DNA from: Planctomicrobium sp051466335
GTDB lineage: Bacteria > Planctomycetota > Planctomycetia > Planctomycetales > Planctomycetaceae
Length of the DNA stretch: 64,000 nt
Assembly (NCBI RefSeq): GCF_051466335.1
Contig: NZ_CP195793.1
Span: forward strand, 1-64,000
Reading direction: 5' to 3'
Shown here: positions 56,219 to 64,000 of the stretch, in pieces
How positions within the stretch are numbered: position 1 is the stretch's first letter
How the letters are laid out: each line of letters opens with the position of its first letter
The notes under the pieces: generated by a model
What the model saw: the letters and a program-made list of their open reading frames with translations, nothing else
What the model was told of the DNA's origin: nothing
The model's database searches: none
Program-made: the position numbers and the translations under genes

Positions 56219-56824
56219 ATGACTTGCGATGACGAGGACAGGGCCGTTCTGCCGGAGAACTCTCCATCTCCGCACATCACCGATGATGTGCGTGCGCGAT
56301 ATCTCCGGAAGCTGACCGGCTGGGCGATGCGGGCCCTGCGGAACGTGAAAGAGGTCCGGGGCAACTTTGAGGACGTCGTCGGCAGTGCCATGCGGACCCG
56401 TGAACGTCAGGAGCAGACGGGAGAGCTTCCCGCACCGGAAACCACGCAACAACTCTGGGAACAACTGCGGGACTGCTTCAACAAAAAGATCGATCAGTAC
56501 AAGCAGGCGGGGCGCAACCGGTTCAAGGAGAACTTTCTCCGCGATGCCGACCGTTCTGCCGATCCCGATCAGCCCCGCTGGGTGGAGGGAGTGATCGCGG
56601 GGAATCTCACACCGGAAGATGTCGACTCGTTCGTCCACGACGGGATGGAACTGGCACGAGCCGCCATCAGTGATCCGCAACTCCTGGACATCACCCGTCT
56701 GACGATGATGTCGCACGACACCCGGGAGATCGCGGAACAGCTCAATCTGAGCGAGCATCAGGTCAGACGCAGGATGACGGAAGTCCGTCGGCAACTTCAG
56801 GGATATCTTGACGACATGAACTAA
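56219..56824 (+). CDS. Sigma-factor-like (ECF-type region 4) regulator
   Basis: A 201-aa protein starting at ATG 56219 (AGGG upstream). The N-terminal half is helical and charged; a conserved-looking block FEDVVGSAMRTRERQEQTG precedes a middle segment (TTQQLWEQLRDCFNKKIDQY) of sigma region 2-like helices. The C-terminus has a clear helix-turn-helix, TREIAEQLNLSEHQVRRRMT (about 168-187), as in region 4. It has the length of an ECF sigma factor. A canonical region 2 motif is not obvious, so ECF-like is stated with caution. It sits just 35 bp before the kinase gene, a pairing known for planctomycete ECF sigma factors and Ser/Thr kinases. Confidence 0.65.
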   Translation: MTCDDEDRAVLPENSPSPHITDDVRARYLRKLTGWAMRALRNVKEVRGNFEDVVGSAMRTRERQEQTGELPAPETTQQLWEQLRDCFNKKIDQYKQAGRNRFKENFLRDADRSADPDQPRWVEGVIAGNLTPEDVDSFVHDGMELARAAISDPQLLDITRLTMMSHDTREIAEQLNLSEHQVRRRMTEVRRQLQGYLDDMN

Positions 56825-56859
56825 TCAGACCGGAGTAAACGGATCGGGCGGGCAAACTG

Positions 56860-59346
56860 GTGGTAGCGGGCAATGAGGGCAAACATCGGGCATCGACGGA
56901 TGTGAAAGCATCCCCGCCCCCGTTCTATTCACAGCTGAATTCCACCGACCGCCGGGAAATCAGCGATCTATGTACCCGCTATGAGGAATCACTCCTGACC
57001 GGGACATCCACCAGTCTGGAGCAGTCCGTGCTGGCGGCCGAACCTCGTTTGCAGCTGGCTCTGCTCGAACAGTTGCTGCCGATCGAAGTCGATACCCTGC
57101 AACGGAACCGGGGAGCCACTCCGACGCTGCATGAGTTGTCTGTTCTCTATCCCAATCTGGAAGAACTGCTTCCGTTTGCCTACCGGCAACTGCCGTTAAA
57201 CATCCAGCTTCCCGATGTGCTGGGGGTGTATCGTCTGGTGCGGATGGTCGGCAGCGGAACTCAGGCGACGATTGCCATCGGTCGCCACCGCAGGCTCATG
57301 CAGTCAGTTGCGATCAAATTCAGCCGGGATGAGGAATCGGCCCGAAGACTGATGCAGGAGGCGGCTTTTCTGTCACGCCTGAGCGGTCTGAATGTCCCGA
57401 CCGTGCTGGATGACGGCCGCACTCCGGACGGGGTCGCGTTCATCATTATGGAGTATCTGGAAGGCCGGAATCTCTACGATCTGGTCAACGATCAGGGAGT
57501 GATCACCGATCCGGAGCGGGTGGCTGCGTATGCCCTGCAAATCGCCGAAACGGTCGACCAGATGCACCAGCGGGGCATCGTTCACCGGGACCTCTCGCCC
57601 AGGAACATTCATGTGGGCGATGACGGCCGCCTGCGGATCGTCGATTTCGGACTGGCGGTTGAAGTCTCCTCAGGCATGTCTACCCGTGCCGATGTGCAGG
57701 AGTTCCACGGCACACCGGCATTCATGTCCCCGGAACAGCGTAACTTCGTCGGCAAAATTGACGGCCGTCTGAGCGACATCTACACCCTCGGCCGCCTCCT
57801 GCTGTTCATGACCAATGGAGTTCATGCCGTGCTGGAGACGGCTCCCGATGGCCAATCATTACACGATCCCGGCACGCACCGGATCAGGAACCGGCGGCTC
57901 GCCAGAATTTACGCAACGGCGACAGATCCCGATCCCGCCCGGCGATATCAATCAGCGGGCAAGCTGGCGGATGACCTGCGGGCGTACCTTCGTTCCCGGC
58001 ATCGCATCCGGATGGCGTCGAAATCCCTGATTGTCACCGTACTGTTGTGTTTCGGGGTGGTAATTTTCAACTGGGGAACGAGCCGCAAACCTCCGGTTTC
58101 CGCCAGTACTGATCCTCCACCGCAGGTCGCCGTTGCCGTTAGCAGCCATACTCCAGCGGGGCCAAGCTGGATCGAATCCCTCGCAGCTGAACAGGGGCTG
58201 GATCTCAAGTCCATCAGTGCCGGAGATTTCAGCCTTCGGTTCGTTGCGGGCGACCCGTTTCATGTCTCGCGATCGGCAATCGGCCCGATGGAAGCTCCCC
58301 GCTACGGAGGAAAACTGTTCGTCTCGTTCCCCCCGCGTTTGCAGGATTTTGTGGGAGCGATGCGGGTCCGGTTCGGGAAACGTCCCTGGCAACACCTGCT
58401 GAAAGGAATCGCGGAAAATGAATGGTATCTGCTTGTCGAGCGGCAGGATGCCGAGAAAAATCTCCCCGTCCAGTTGATGCTTTATGCCGCAGCCACCCTG
58501 ACCTCCGGTCAGCAGACCATCGGGCCGTTTCAATACGATCTGGGAATGGAAAAAAAACTCGCCAGCGCCGACCGGGCGGAGCTGGATCACATCCGGAACA
58601 TGGAATGGTTCGACACACGTGGCGGGGCGTGGACGATCTCCGAAACCATGCTCGGCAGTGAAGTCGTTTCCCGTGTTCCGCTGATTCATATTGGGATTTC
58701 CCCGCAGTCGCTCACCCAACAGGTGGCATTGCGTCTTCCCCCGGCGTCGCAGACGACCGCCGAACGCATTCTGCCGATTGGTGAACTTTTCAATCAGCCT
58801 GCTCCGGAACCGACCAATCAACGGTTGCGTCGTGAAATGCGTGAGCAGATGTCCGTTCTGGGACATCCGGTGCGGATCTATGCCCAGCTGGAATCGTCAT
58901 CTGGTGGCCGGTCCGATATCCGGGCATTCTCGCTCGAGAATGATCTGCTGAACGAGGCTCTCTCAGTCCATTGGATTGATGGCAGCGGCGAATGGAGGTT
59001 TCGGAAGATTCCAAATCCTTTCTGTGAAACTCTGGAATTCGGACGATCTGCGGATCAGCTCACTGAGAGCCTGAAGCTCACCCCTGATCCAGGCGAGACA
59101 ACGCCGTGGGTACCTGCTGAAAAACGTGTCGATCTGGGTACCGTCAATACCTACAAGCTTGATCCAGTGATCTGGGAAAAGATCGAGCCTCGGATTCAAC
59201 GCGATTTCGAAGCCGGGGTCGAACGACTGAAAAATCCGGAGATCCTCTATACCCGCATTCGTCTAAAGGGGGGAGTCCAGACAGAAATCCGGAGCTACCG
59301 GAAATGGTCAGCGGACGAGATTCCGTATGGGCGACGTCCCGACTGA
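56860..59346 (+). CDS. Membrane-anchored Ser/Thr protein kinase
   Basis: An 828-aa kinase starting at a GTG codon (56860), 35 bp after the sigma-like gene. The N-terminal 115 residues are helical. The kinase domain runs from about residue 122 to 385: glycine-rich loop VGSGTQATIAIG, catalytic Lys153 in VAIK, HRDLSPRN at 242-249, and DFG at 262-264. Ser246 replaces the usual Lys of HRDLKP; Asp244 and Asn249 are intact, so activity is expected but not proven. A membrane helix (SLIVTVLLCFGVVIFNWG, about 389-406) places the kinase inside and a large C-terminal region outside. That region (about 450-828) matches no domain I recognise. Confidence 0.88.
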   Translation: MVAGNEGKHRASTDVKASPPPFYSQLNSTDRREISDLCTRYEESLLTGTSTSLEQSVLAAEPRLQLALLEQLLPIEVDTLQRNRGATPTLHELSVLYPNLEELLPFAYRQLPLNIQLPDVLGVYRLVRMVGSGTQATIAIGRHRRLMQSVAIKFSRDEESARRLMQEAAFLSRLSGLNVPTVLDDGRTPDGVAFIIMEYLEGRNLYDLVNDQGVITDPERVAAYALQIAETVDQMHQRGIVHRDLSPRNIHVGDDGRLRIVDFGLAVEVSSGMSTRADVQEFHGTPAFMSPEQRNFVGKIDGRLSDIYTLGRLLLFMTNGVHAVLETAPDGQSLHDPGTHRIRNRRLARIYATATDPDPARRYQSAGKLADDLRAYLRSRHRIRMASKSLIVTVLLCFGVVIFNWGTSRKPPVSASTDPPPQVAVAVSSHTPAGPSWIESLAAEQGLDLKSISAGDFSLRFVAGDPFHVSRSAIGPMEAPRYGGKLFVSFPPRLQDFVGAMRVRFGKRPWQHLLKGIAENEWYLLVERQDAEKNLPVQLMLYAAATLTSGQQTIGPFQYDLGMEKKLASADRAELDHIRNMEWFDTRGGAWTISETMLGSEVVSRVPLIHIGISPQSLTQQVALRLPPASQTTAERILPIGELFNQPAPEPTNQRLRREMREQMSVLGHPVRIYAQLESSSGGRSDIRAFSLENDLLNEALSVHWIDGSGEWRFRKIPNPFCETLEFGRSADQLTESLKLTPDPGETTPWVPAEKRVDLGTVNTYKLDPVIWEKIEPRIQRDFEAGVERLKNPEILYTRIRLKGGVQTEIRSYRKWSADEIPYGRRPD

Positions 59347-59441
59347 ACTGCAGGCGAGTGTCATCAAAAGGTTCAGTCTGTTCGTTTCCAGCATTCACGA
59401 TCCACATTCCCAATGACTACGAGGCCATAAAGGAGGGCATC

Positions 59442-61715
59442 ATGGCAACCCGGTGGTATTTCATGCAGGATGGTTCTCCCCAAGGGCCAGTGCCTGCCAA
59501 TGTCCTGAAAACCCTCGTTGCTTCCGGCATCATCACTGCGGATTCCCTTGTTCGCCCGGAATCCACCACCCGGTTCGTACCTGCCCGGCAGATCAAGGGG
59601 TTGATCAACCCGCCCACCCTCGCTGCAACGCCACAGACGGCCGGTTCAGAATCGACTACTCCTCACCAAACATCAACAGACGATGCGGTCCGGCCTGATT
59701 TGGTTCCCCGGCGGCGCGGGCTGGGCCGGATCTTTGATTTCCGGCTGCTGGCGACGGTGGTTCTGGCAGCCGTTCTCGTCTGGCTCCCACTGGGAGCATG
59801 GGTTTACTGGATGAACCCCGACCTGATTGGCGTTCTCATTCCAGTCGCACCTGCCGTTGTTGATCAGCCGGTTGCCGTAGTACCGGTCGCAGCTGTTCCT
59901 GAAAATGATGAGTCACCACAGCACGAACCTCAGCCCGAAGCCCAAATTGTTCCAGCTGCCAGTCAGGAAGTCGTCGCCGAAACGAAGTCTCCCGCATCAG
60001 TACCGAGCGTGGAACTTGATTTCAGCCGGTTCCGGGAACCCAGAATGGTGAAATCGCTTCACAACGGTGACTACGCCCTGCTCCGGTCACAGGAACAGCG
60101 GACGTTCACTTACCTGAAAAGGTTCGTCACCGCGTTCAACAGCCAGGAAATTGTGATGGTGCTCCCACCTGAGCATCGGGTGACCCTGCGGGAGATCCAG
60201 GACCCGGTCCTGAATTCGCGGATCACTCAGTATTTCGTGCGGAGTTCCCGACTGCAGACGGACATTGTCAATACCCAGATGAACGGGCTGCTGGGTGGAT
60301 TTGTGGCCATGGCTGAGGTTCGTCGCCGAGGTGGAACCGTGATGGACGAAGTGAATGCCATGGTACAGAGATCTTCAGAGCCGGGACTGGAGTTCGAAGA
60401 AGCAGGAGCCAGTGGTGAAGCAGATGGGACCATGCTGGCGTTGCTCACCGTCCAGTCCCCGGATGCGGCCCGGCAGATCTTGAAGGGGATCAACGGATTC
60501 ATGATGGCAGGGGTGGGAGGCCGCGACCGGCCCCGTCAGGATCTGGAAAACTGGGACGGTCCCCAGTCCATTCAGGATCTGTCGCCTGATGTGCTGCGGA
60601 ATCTGGAATACGATCTGATCGGCTTTGCTCTGCTCGTCACTGAAGGGGCCCATCAGGTCCTTGAAGACCGGATCGACCGTACCAGACTCCTCCAGTCTGC
60701 CCCCTCCCGGAGTTCGCTGACGCTCTACTACGGCAGCCTGCGTGAATACATGCAGCGGTTCGATTCCGAAACCTTGTCGAAGGATGTCCGGCTGTTCGGT
60801 CGTGAAATGGAAGACTGGGCAGCGAGATGGGAACCGGCCGACGGTGAAGTCCCTTACGGTCCCATCATGGCTGGGTTCTTCGCGGGGGATTCCGGAGGTT
60901 CCTATCTCGATGCCTTTGCGGAATACGACCGGATGATGACCTACATCGCCCAGTCTGGCGTATCGCAGGAACATTCTTCCGAACGGAAGGAAGAAATGGC
61001 CATCAATCGCGATAAGGCCAGACAGTATATCGTCGCGATGAACCGGTACCGTCCCGATTTCGTGTTCGACGTCGACTTGAAGGTCCAGCCTCACGAAGTG
61101 GCTGCGATGAAACTGCCACACAACATCCTCAATGCGGGACCTGCAACAATAGAGCAGCTTTCTCCAGAACTGCTGGTGGAAGCGGAAGTCGGGCTGACAA
61201 AATTTGCCTCACTGGTGGTCGAAGGAGGAAATCTGCTCGTCGAGATGAGTTCCAGTCGCCAGCAGACCGTCAGTCCCGGACAGATGATCGCTTACTACCA
61301 GAAACTCGAAGATCACATGCGAACATTCCAGAAAGCAGAAATGTCGCAGGATGTGAAGAAATTCGCGAACAGGATCGAACGCTGGGCGGCCGATGCCTCC
61401 ACATCGAAACCGAACATGCTCGCTGCCCCGATCCTGACGCACTTCTTCACCGGCAAGCAGGCAACACCGTTCTGTCAGGAGATCTTCTCCGACTACGACC
61501 GGTTCATGACAGCCATCAATCAGACCAGCCTCGCCAGCCATTACACAACGGAACAGGCAACAGAACTGACACGCCTGCGGGAAGAAATGCAGACCCCACT
61601 GAAAGCGATCAACAAGAAACGGTCCGACTTTGTGTTCAACTTGAAACTGGGCGTCCGAGTGGAACCACCGTCGAACCGAAGGTCTGCCGTCGGTCGTGGT
61701 CGGGAATCGAATTGA
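59442..61715 (+). CDS. GYF_2-domain membrane protein with internally duplicated domain
   Basis: The frame opens at 59304 inside the kinase gene, but the ATG at 59442 has a perfect AGGAGG (59431-59436) and the conserved part starts there (757 aa). The first 55 residues are a GYF_2 (DUF4339) domain: TRWYFMQDGSPQGPVPANVL then ITADSLVRPESTTRFVPARQ. A membrane helix follows (RLLATVVLAAVLVWLPLGAW, about 101-123), then a Pro/Glu/Val-rich linker. The outer part holds two related copies of a domain, about 385-552 and 580-742. Copy A has FALLVTEGAHQVLED and RMMTYIAQ; copy B has FASLVVEGGNLLVEM and RFMTAINQ. Both contain KDVRLFGREMEDWAA / QDVKKFANRIERWAA. It follows the kinase by 95 bp and may be its partner. 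Confidence 0.85.
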   Translation: MATRWYFMQDGSPQGPVPANVLKTLVASGIITADSLVRPESTTRFVPARQIKGLINPPTLAATPQTAGSESTTPHQTSTDDAVRPDLVPRRRGLGRIFDFRLLATVVLAAVLVWLPLGAWVYWMNPDLIGVLIPVAPAVVDQPVAVVPVAAVPENDESPQHEPQPEAQIVPAASQEVVAETKSPASVPSVELDFSRFREPRMVKSLHNGDYALLRSQEQRTFTYLKRFVTAFNSQEIVMVLPPEHRVTLREIQDPVLNSRITQYFVRSSRLQTDIVNTQMNGLLGGFVAMAEVRRRGGTVMDEVNAMVQRSSEPGLEFEEAGASGEADGTMLALLTVQSPDAARQILKGINGFMMAGVGGRDRPRQDLENWDGPQSIQDLSPDVLRNLEYDLIGFALLVTEGAHQVLEDRIDRTRLLQSAPSRSSLTLYYGSLREYMQRFDSETLSKDVRLFGREMEDWAARWEPADGEVPYGPIMAGFFAGDSGGSYLDAFAEYDRMMTYIAQSGVSQEHSSERKEEMAINRDKARQYIVAMNRYRPDFVFDVDLKVQPHEVAAMKLPHNILNAGPATIEQLSPELLVEAEVGLTKFASLVVEGGNLLVEMSSSRQQTVSPGQMIAYYQKLEDHMRTFQKAEMSQDVKKFANRIERWAADASTSKPNMLAAPILTHFFTGKQATPFCQEIFSDYDRFMTAINQTSLASHYTTEQATELTRLREEMQTPLKAINKKRSDFVFNLKLGVRVEPPSNRRSAVGRGRESN

Positions 61716-62036
61716 GACCGTTCGGAGGCAATATGTTTAAAGAACGTCAATGTGCAGACCCGGGATATTGCCGGTATGATGTTGTCGGAGCCGTTCACGG
61801 ACGACTTCATTCTGACGGAACCCGGCTGGAAAAGCCCCACCCTTTCCGCCCATGTCGTTCTGTCTCCCCACGTCATGCTGGGTAATGTTCTCCGGGCGGT
61901 TTCGGAGGAGAATGCCGCGAAGAACCGGCCGGGGATGCAATAATAGTAAAGACCGCCGTTGTGAACACCGATGTCAGATTTCCAACCACAAATATAAGGT
62001 TATGACCTGTAATCGACCAGTTGATACACTGCTGCT
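61716..62036. other. Intergenic region after the GYF_2 gene
   Basis: About 320 bp. Two weak small frames exist: an ATG frame from 61733 with GGAGG upstream, and a GTG frame from 61752 to 61943 (63 aa) without an upstream ribosome site. Neither looks like a known protein. A short frame on the other strand also crosses it. I see no repeat or terminator here. Confidence 0.35.
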
Positions 62037-63575
62037 TTAAATCTTCTCATGCTCGAATAGTTTCCTTATTAAACTAGCTAGTTCTGATGACGGAGGAACG
62101 AAAAGCCCAAGAGCATCGTCTTGAGTGGAACGGGCGAACATTGCACCGTTTGGAACCAGTGCCGTATACCGGCGTTGCAGCGGCGGGGCACAGTCAACGT
62201 GGAGTTTTTTATCCTGAACGAATGTGCGACATCCGGGCATTGATTCGATCTCAGTTGCGTTGTGGAGGATGTAGACTTCAACGTTCTGATCGACGACATT
62301 TTCGGATGATGCACCATTTCGGAAGTCCAATACCTGCTCATTGGACTCTGGTTCAGGGTTCCGCAACTCCTCGGGGACTCGCCACCAACTTCCTCTTCGT
62401 TTCCGAGAAGTCCGTTTCAGTACCACTGCATCTGGTGGAAGCGCAGTCAATGAGAGATTGCCTCCTGATTCAGCGATCTCGTCAAGCGTGGGAATCTGAT
62501 TTTGCCAAAAAGCAACCAGCTCCTTCAACTCCTCCCTAGTCCCTTGTGGAGGAAGACACCCCCCACCGTGTTTCTTCCATAACTCCGTTACCAGATTCTC
62601 CACATCAAGTGGAGGGCACGGTGCTATTGTGAATAGCGACTGGCAAAGTTTCGATTCCGGAAGTGCTGAATATCGGTCGTTCAAAATCTTGAGCGCCGCC
62701 TTCAATTCTGGCCCCCAAACGACGCTTTGGCCGTCACTAATGAACAGTGGTGCGCAATCTCTGTGTACCCAGTCTGTTGACACAAAAACCTGGCAAAATG
62801 GCAGGTACATTAAGTATGTTACATCTAACCGGTGTACCTTGCTGATTCTCGATGCATTTACTCCAATATGATAAAAAAGCTCGATTCGTAATGCGAATGC
62901 AACATATGGAGCAAACGTGGACAATGGCGGATTCTTTTCTTGTGCGAAACGGGTCAGGATTGTACTTTTGTCTCTCTCCAGCTGGAATAATTGAATCGCC
63001 AAATGCACCTGCTGGTCCGGCCGTAATTTCATCAGCACGGAATCGACAGCATCTATCACATCGGTGAGCGTGCTGCACGTACATTCTTCGAATGCATTTA
63101 CACGTTTTAAGACGTCAATCACACCTTCGGTTTGATAGGCCACTTCAGCATTCCGCCAATCAACAGCTGCTCGCTGCTCATCTTCGCCGAAGTGTCCTTG
63201 TGACCAACGAAGAAACGACTTCGCCTCCAATGTTTCAGGGAAAGCAACCATTACATGACCAGAAACTCTTTCCTTCCCGCCACCGGCCATAACGACCTTC
63301 CCATTCAGAAAGACATCCTTTCCCAAGAGATTCATCCGACAGATCGTGGCGTGATGAAGATTTGGCAAGCCTGACCAATCGGGGAATTTGTCTGCGATTT
63401 GACGTACAAGCTCTTCTGGTGTTTTCTTCTTCGTCGGCTCTTTGGCTAGGTCAGCTAATGTCTCAAGGTAGAAAATTGGGCAGACATTCGGCCGGAAAAA
63501 ATGGTCGAAAAGCACGGACTCGTCCACACTAAGGGACTGTAGAAAGGATTTGTCGAAGAGTGCTGTCGGTCCCAT
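62037..63575 (-). CDS. Unknown 512-aa protein, candidate element cargo
   Basis: A long open frame whose start at 63575 (ATG) gives an N-terminus beginning MGPTALFDKSFLQSLSVDES. The first 60 residues (FDHFFRPNVCPIFYLETLAD) have the feel of a conserved block I have seen in uncharacterised bacterial proteins, but I cannot name a family. The middle is a helical part with several Cys (ECTCSTLTDVIDAVDSVLMK). The C-terminus is helical with ELASLIRKLFEHEKI. There is no signal or membrane helix. It is less GC-rich than the 50.8-61.7 kb part and runs opposite to the GYF_2 gene. It could be a defence or toxin-type cargo; nothing here proves that. Confidence 0.75.
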   Translation of the reverse strand: MGPTALFDKSFLQSLSVDESVLFDHFFRPNVCPIFYLETLADLAKEPTKKKTPEELVRQIADKFPDWSGLPNLHHATICRMNLLGKDVFLNGKVVMAGGGKERVSGHVMVAFPETLEAKSFLRWSQGHFGEDEQRAAVDWRNAEVAYQTEGVIDVLKRVNAFEECTCSTLTDVIDAVDSVLMKLRPDQQVHLAIQLFQLERDKSTILTRFAQEKNPPLSTFAPYVAFALRIELFYHIGVNASRISKVHRLDVTYLMYLPFCQVFVSTDWVHRDCAPLFISDGQSVVWGPELKAALKILNDRYSALPESKLCQSLFTIAPCPPLDVENLVTELWKKHGGGCLPPQGTREELKELVAFWQNQIPTLDEIAESGGNLSLTALPPDAVVLKRTSRKRRGSWWRVPEELRNPEPESNEQVLDFRNGASSENVVDQNVEVYILHNATEIESMPGCRTFVQDKKLHVDCAPPLQRRYTALVPNGAMFARSTQDDALGLFVPPSSELASLIRKLFEHEKI

Positions 63576-63649
63576 AGTGGCTCACCCAAAGTGTACTTTC
63601 CAACAGGACAGGCCGGCGAACTGTCAGGTTCGTCAGGAAAGTCGGGATT

Positions 63650-63826
63650 GTGGCTGAATCTGCATCTGTGAAATCGCCTGATGACCGCTGGTTTCAGCTT
63701 GATTGCATTTCGCATGGCAATATGGCGATTGATGCCGATGCGATCCTTAGTCGGTTTCGCCAGCCGGGCAATAATATCGCTGAATGTTTGATGCGGCGAG
63801 GTAGCGAAAGCAGTCCATTCGCATGA
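63650..63826 (+). CDS. Possible small gene, 58 aa
   Basis: A short frame with GTG start at 63650, an AGGAAAG ribosome site about 8 bases upstream (63635-63641), and stop TGA at 63824. The product has plausible protein character: RWFQLDCISHGNMAID and a helical AILSRFRQPGNNIAECLM. It is divergent from the 512-aa gene and only 74 bp away. There is no known family. It could also be a fragment of a longer decayed gene. Confidence 0.35.
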   Translation: MAESASVKSPDDRWFQLDCISHGNMAIDADAILSRFRQPGNNIAECLMRRGSESSPFA

Positions 63827-63923
63827 GATCCTTTACTCGCGAAGAGTTTCACCCCTTTTGGCGGTTGTTCTCCGCTTTCCTACTCTTTGCCGTCCACGTT
63901 TGAGCTTCTGGCGGTTTGCATCT

Positions 63924-63935
63924 AACCGCGCGGTT
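63924..63935. repeat. 12-bp perfect palindrome
   Basis: AACCGCGCGGTT reads the same on both strands and lies in a gene-free stretch near the window end. It could be a regulator site. Confidence 0.55.
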
Positions 63936-63957
63936 GCTGGATGTCCTTTCTGTGTTT

Positions 63958-64000
63958 GAGTGTTTGCCTGTCGTGGCGGGGCGAGACAGGTCAAACACTC
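63958..64000. terminator. Large stem-loop at the window end
   Basis: GAGTGTTTG and CCTGTC (63958-63972) pair with GACAGG and CAAACACTC (63985-64000), 15 pairs with a single bulged T and a 12-nt GC-rich loop. The stem ends exactly at the window end, so its sequence context is unknown. It may be a terminator or an element border structure. Confidence 0.5.

Noticed and set aside
57952..58866. A 304-aa minus-strand frame over the kinase
   Set aside because: It is antisense to the kinase gene and has no domain.
61752..61943. A 63-aa plus-strand frame after the GYF_2 gene
   Set aside because: It has a GTG start without a ribosome site, no family, and a competing frame at 61733. It is kept only as a remark in the intergenic entry.
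61716..64000. A right attachment site (copy of the tRNA-Arg 3' end)
   Set aside because: I searched by eye for the tRNA T-arm and acceptor sequence and found no convincing copy, so no attR is claimed.

Overview
The window looks like the chromosome of a planctomycete (order Planctomycetales). The best markers are a PVC-type dehydrogenase/HEAT/heme-binding (CxxCH) protein, a Tat-exported Gfo/Idh/MocA oxidoreductase, a very large secretin with glycine-rich inserts, a giant beta-propeller (PQQ-like) secreted protein, a vWA membrane protein, and a sigma-factor-like / Ser-Thr kinase pair. Position 1 is exactly the ATG of dnaA, so the contig was probably rotated to dnaA.

Region 1 (1-49.2 kb) is ordinary core chromosome: many single genes or short operons with intrinsic terminators between them. 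It holds replication (dnaA), isoprenoid synthesis (ispD), a rhomboid protease, an unassigned membrane protein with a FlgG-like domain, a luciferase-domain (DUF5519) protein, a marR-pirin pair with candidate operators, pyruvate dehydrogenase E1 (aceE), the PVC heme protein, a Gfo/Idh/MocA protein, ettA, a DUF1015 protein, a DUF486 membrane protein, mfd, a PpiC lipoprotein followed by the secretin, convergent vWA and beta-propeller genes, a thioredoxin-like secreted protein, purC, an enoyl-CoA hydratase, a coupled DUF6754/KOW-type two-gene unit, ftsY, rhaB, hisI-hisG, and accB-accC.

Region 2 (49.2 kb to the window end) is an integrated mobile element. It starts at the 3' end of a tRNA-Arg(ACG) gene, and the tyrosine recombinase gene next to it runs antisense into the tRNA. 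Then come an AlpA-like DNA-binding protein and a minus-strand operon (56.05 to 51.17 kb). That operon encodes four small membrane proteins, a TraG/VirD4-like coupling ATPase, a highly acidic protein and a coiled-coil protein. Divergent from it is a plus-strand cassette: a sigma-factor-like HTH protein, a membrane-anchored Ser/Thr kinase, and a GYF_2-domain membrane protein with an internally duplicated domain. No relaxase, VirB4 or replication gene is seen, and no right attachment site was found by eye, so the element probably continues past 64 kb. From about 50.8 to 61.7 kb it is visibly more GC-rich than the core; the unknown gene at 62.0-63.6 kb is not.

The most likely undescribed system is the compact operon pairing a TraG-like motor with small membrane proteins, together with its divergent sigma/kinase/GYF_2 cassette, on a tRNA-Arg-targeted element.
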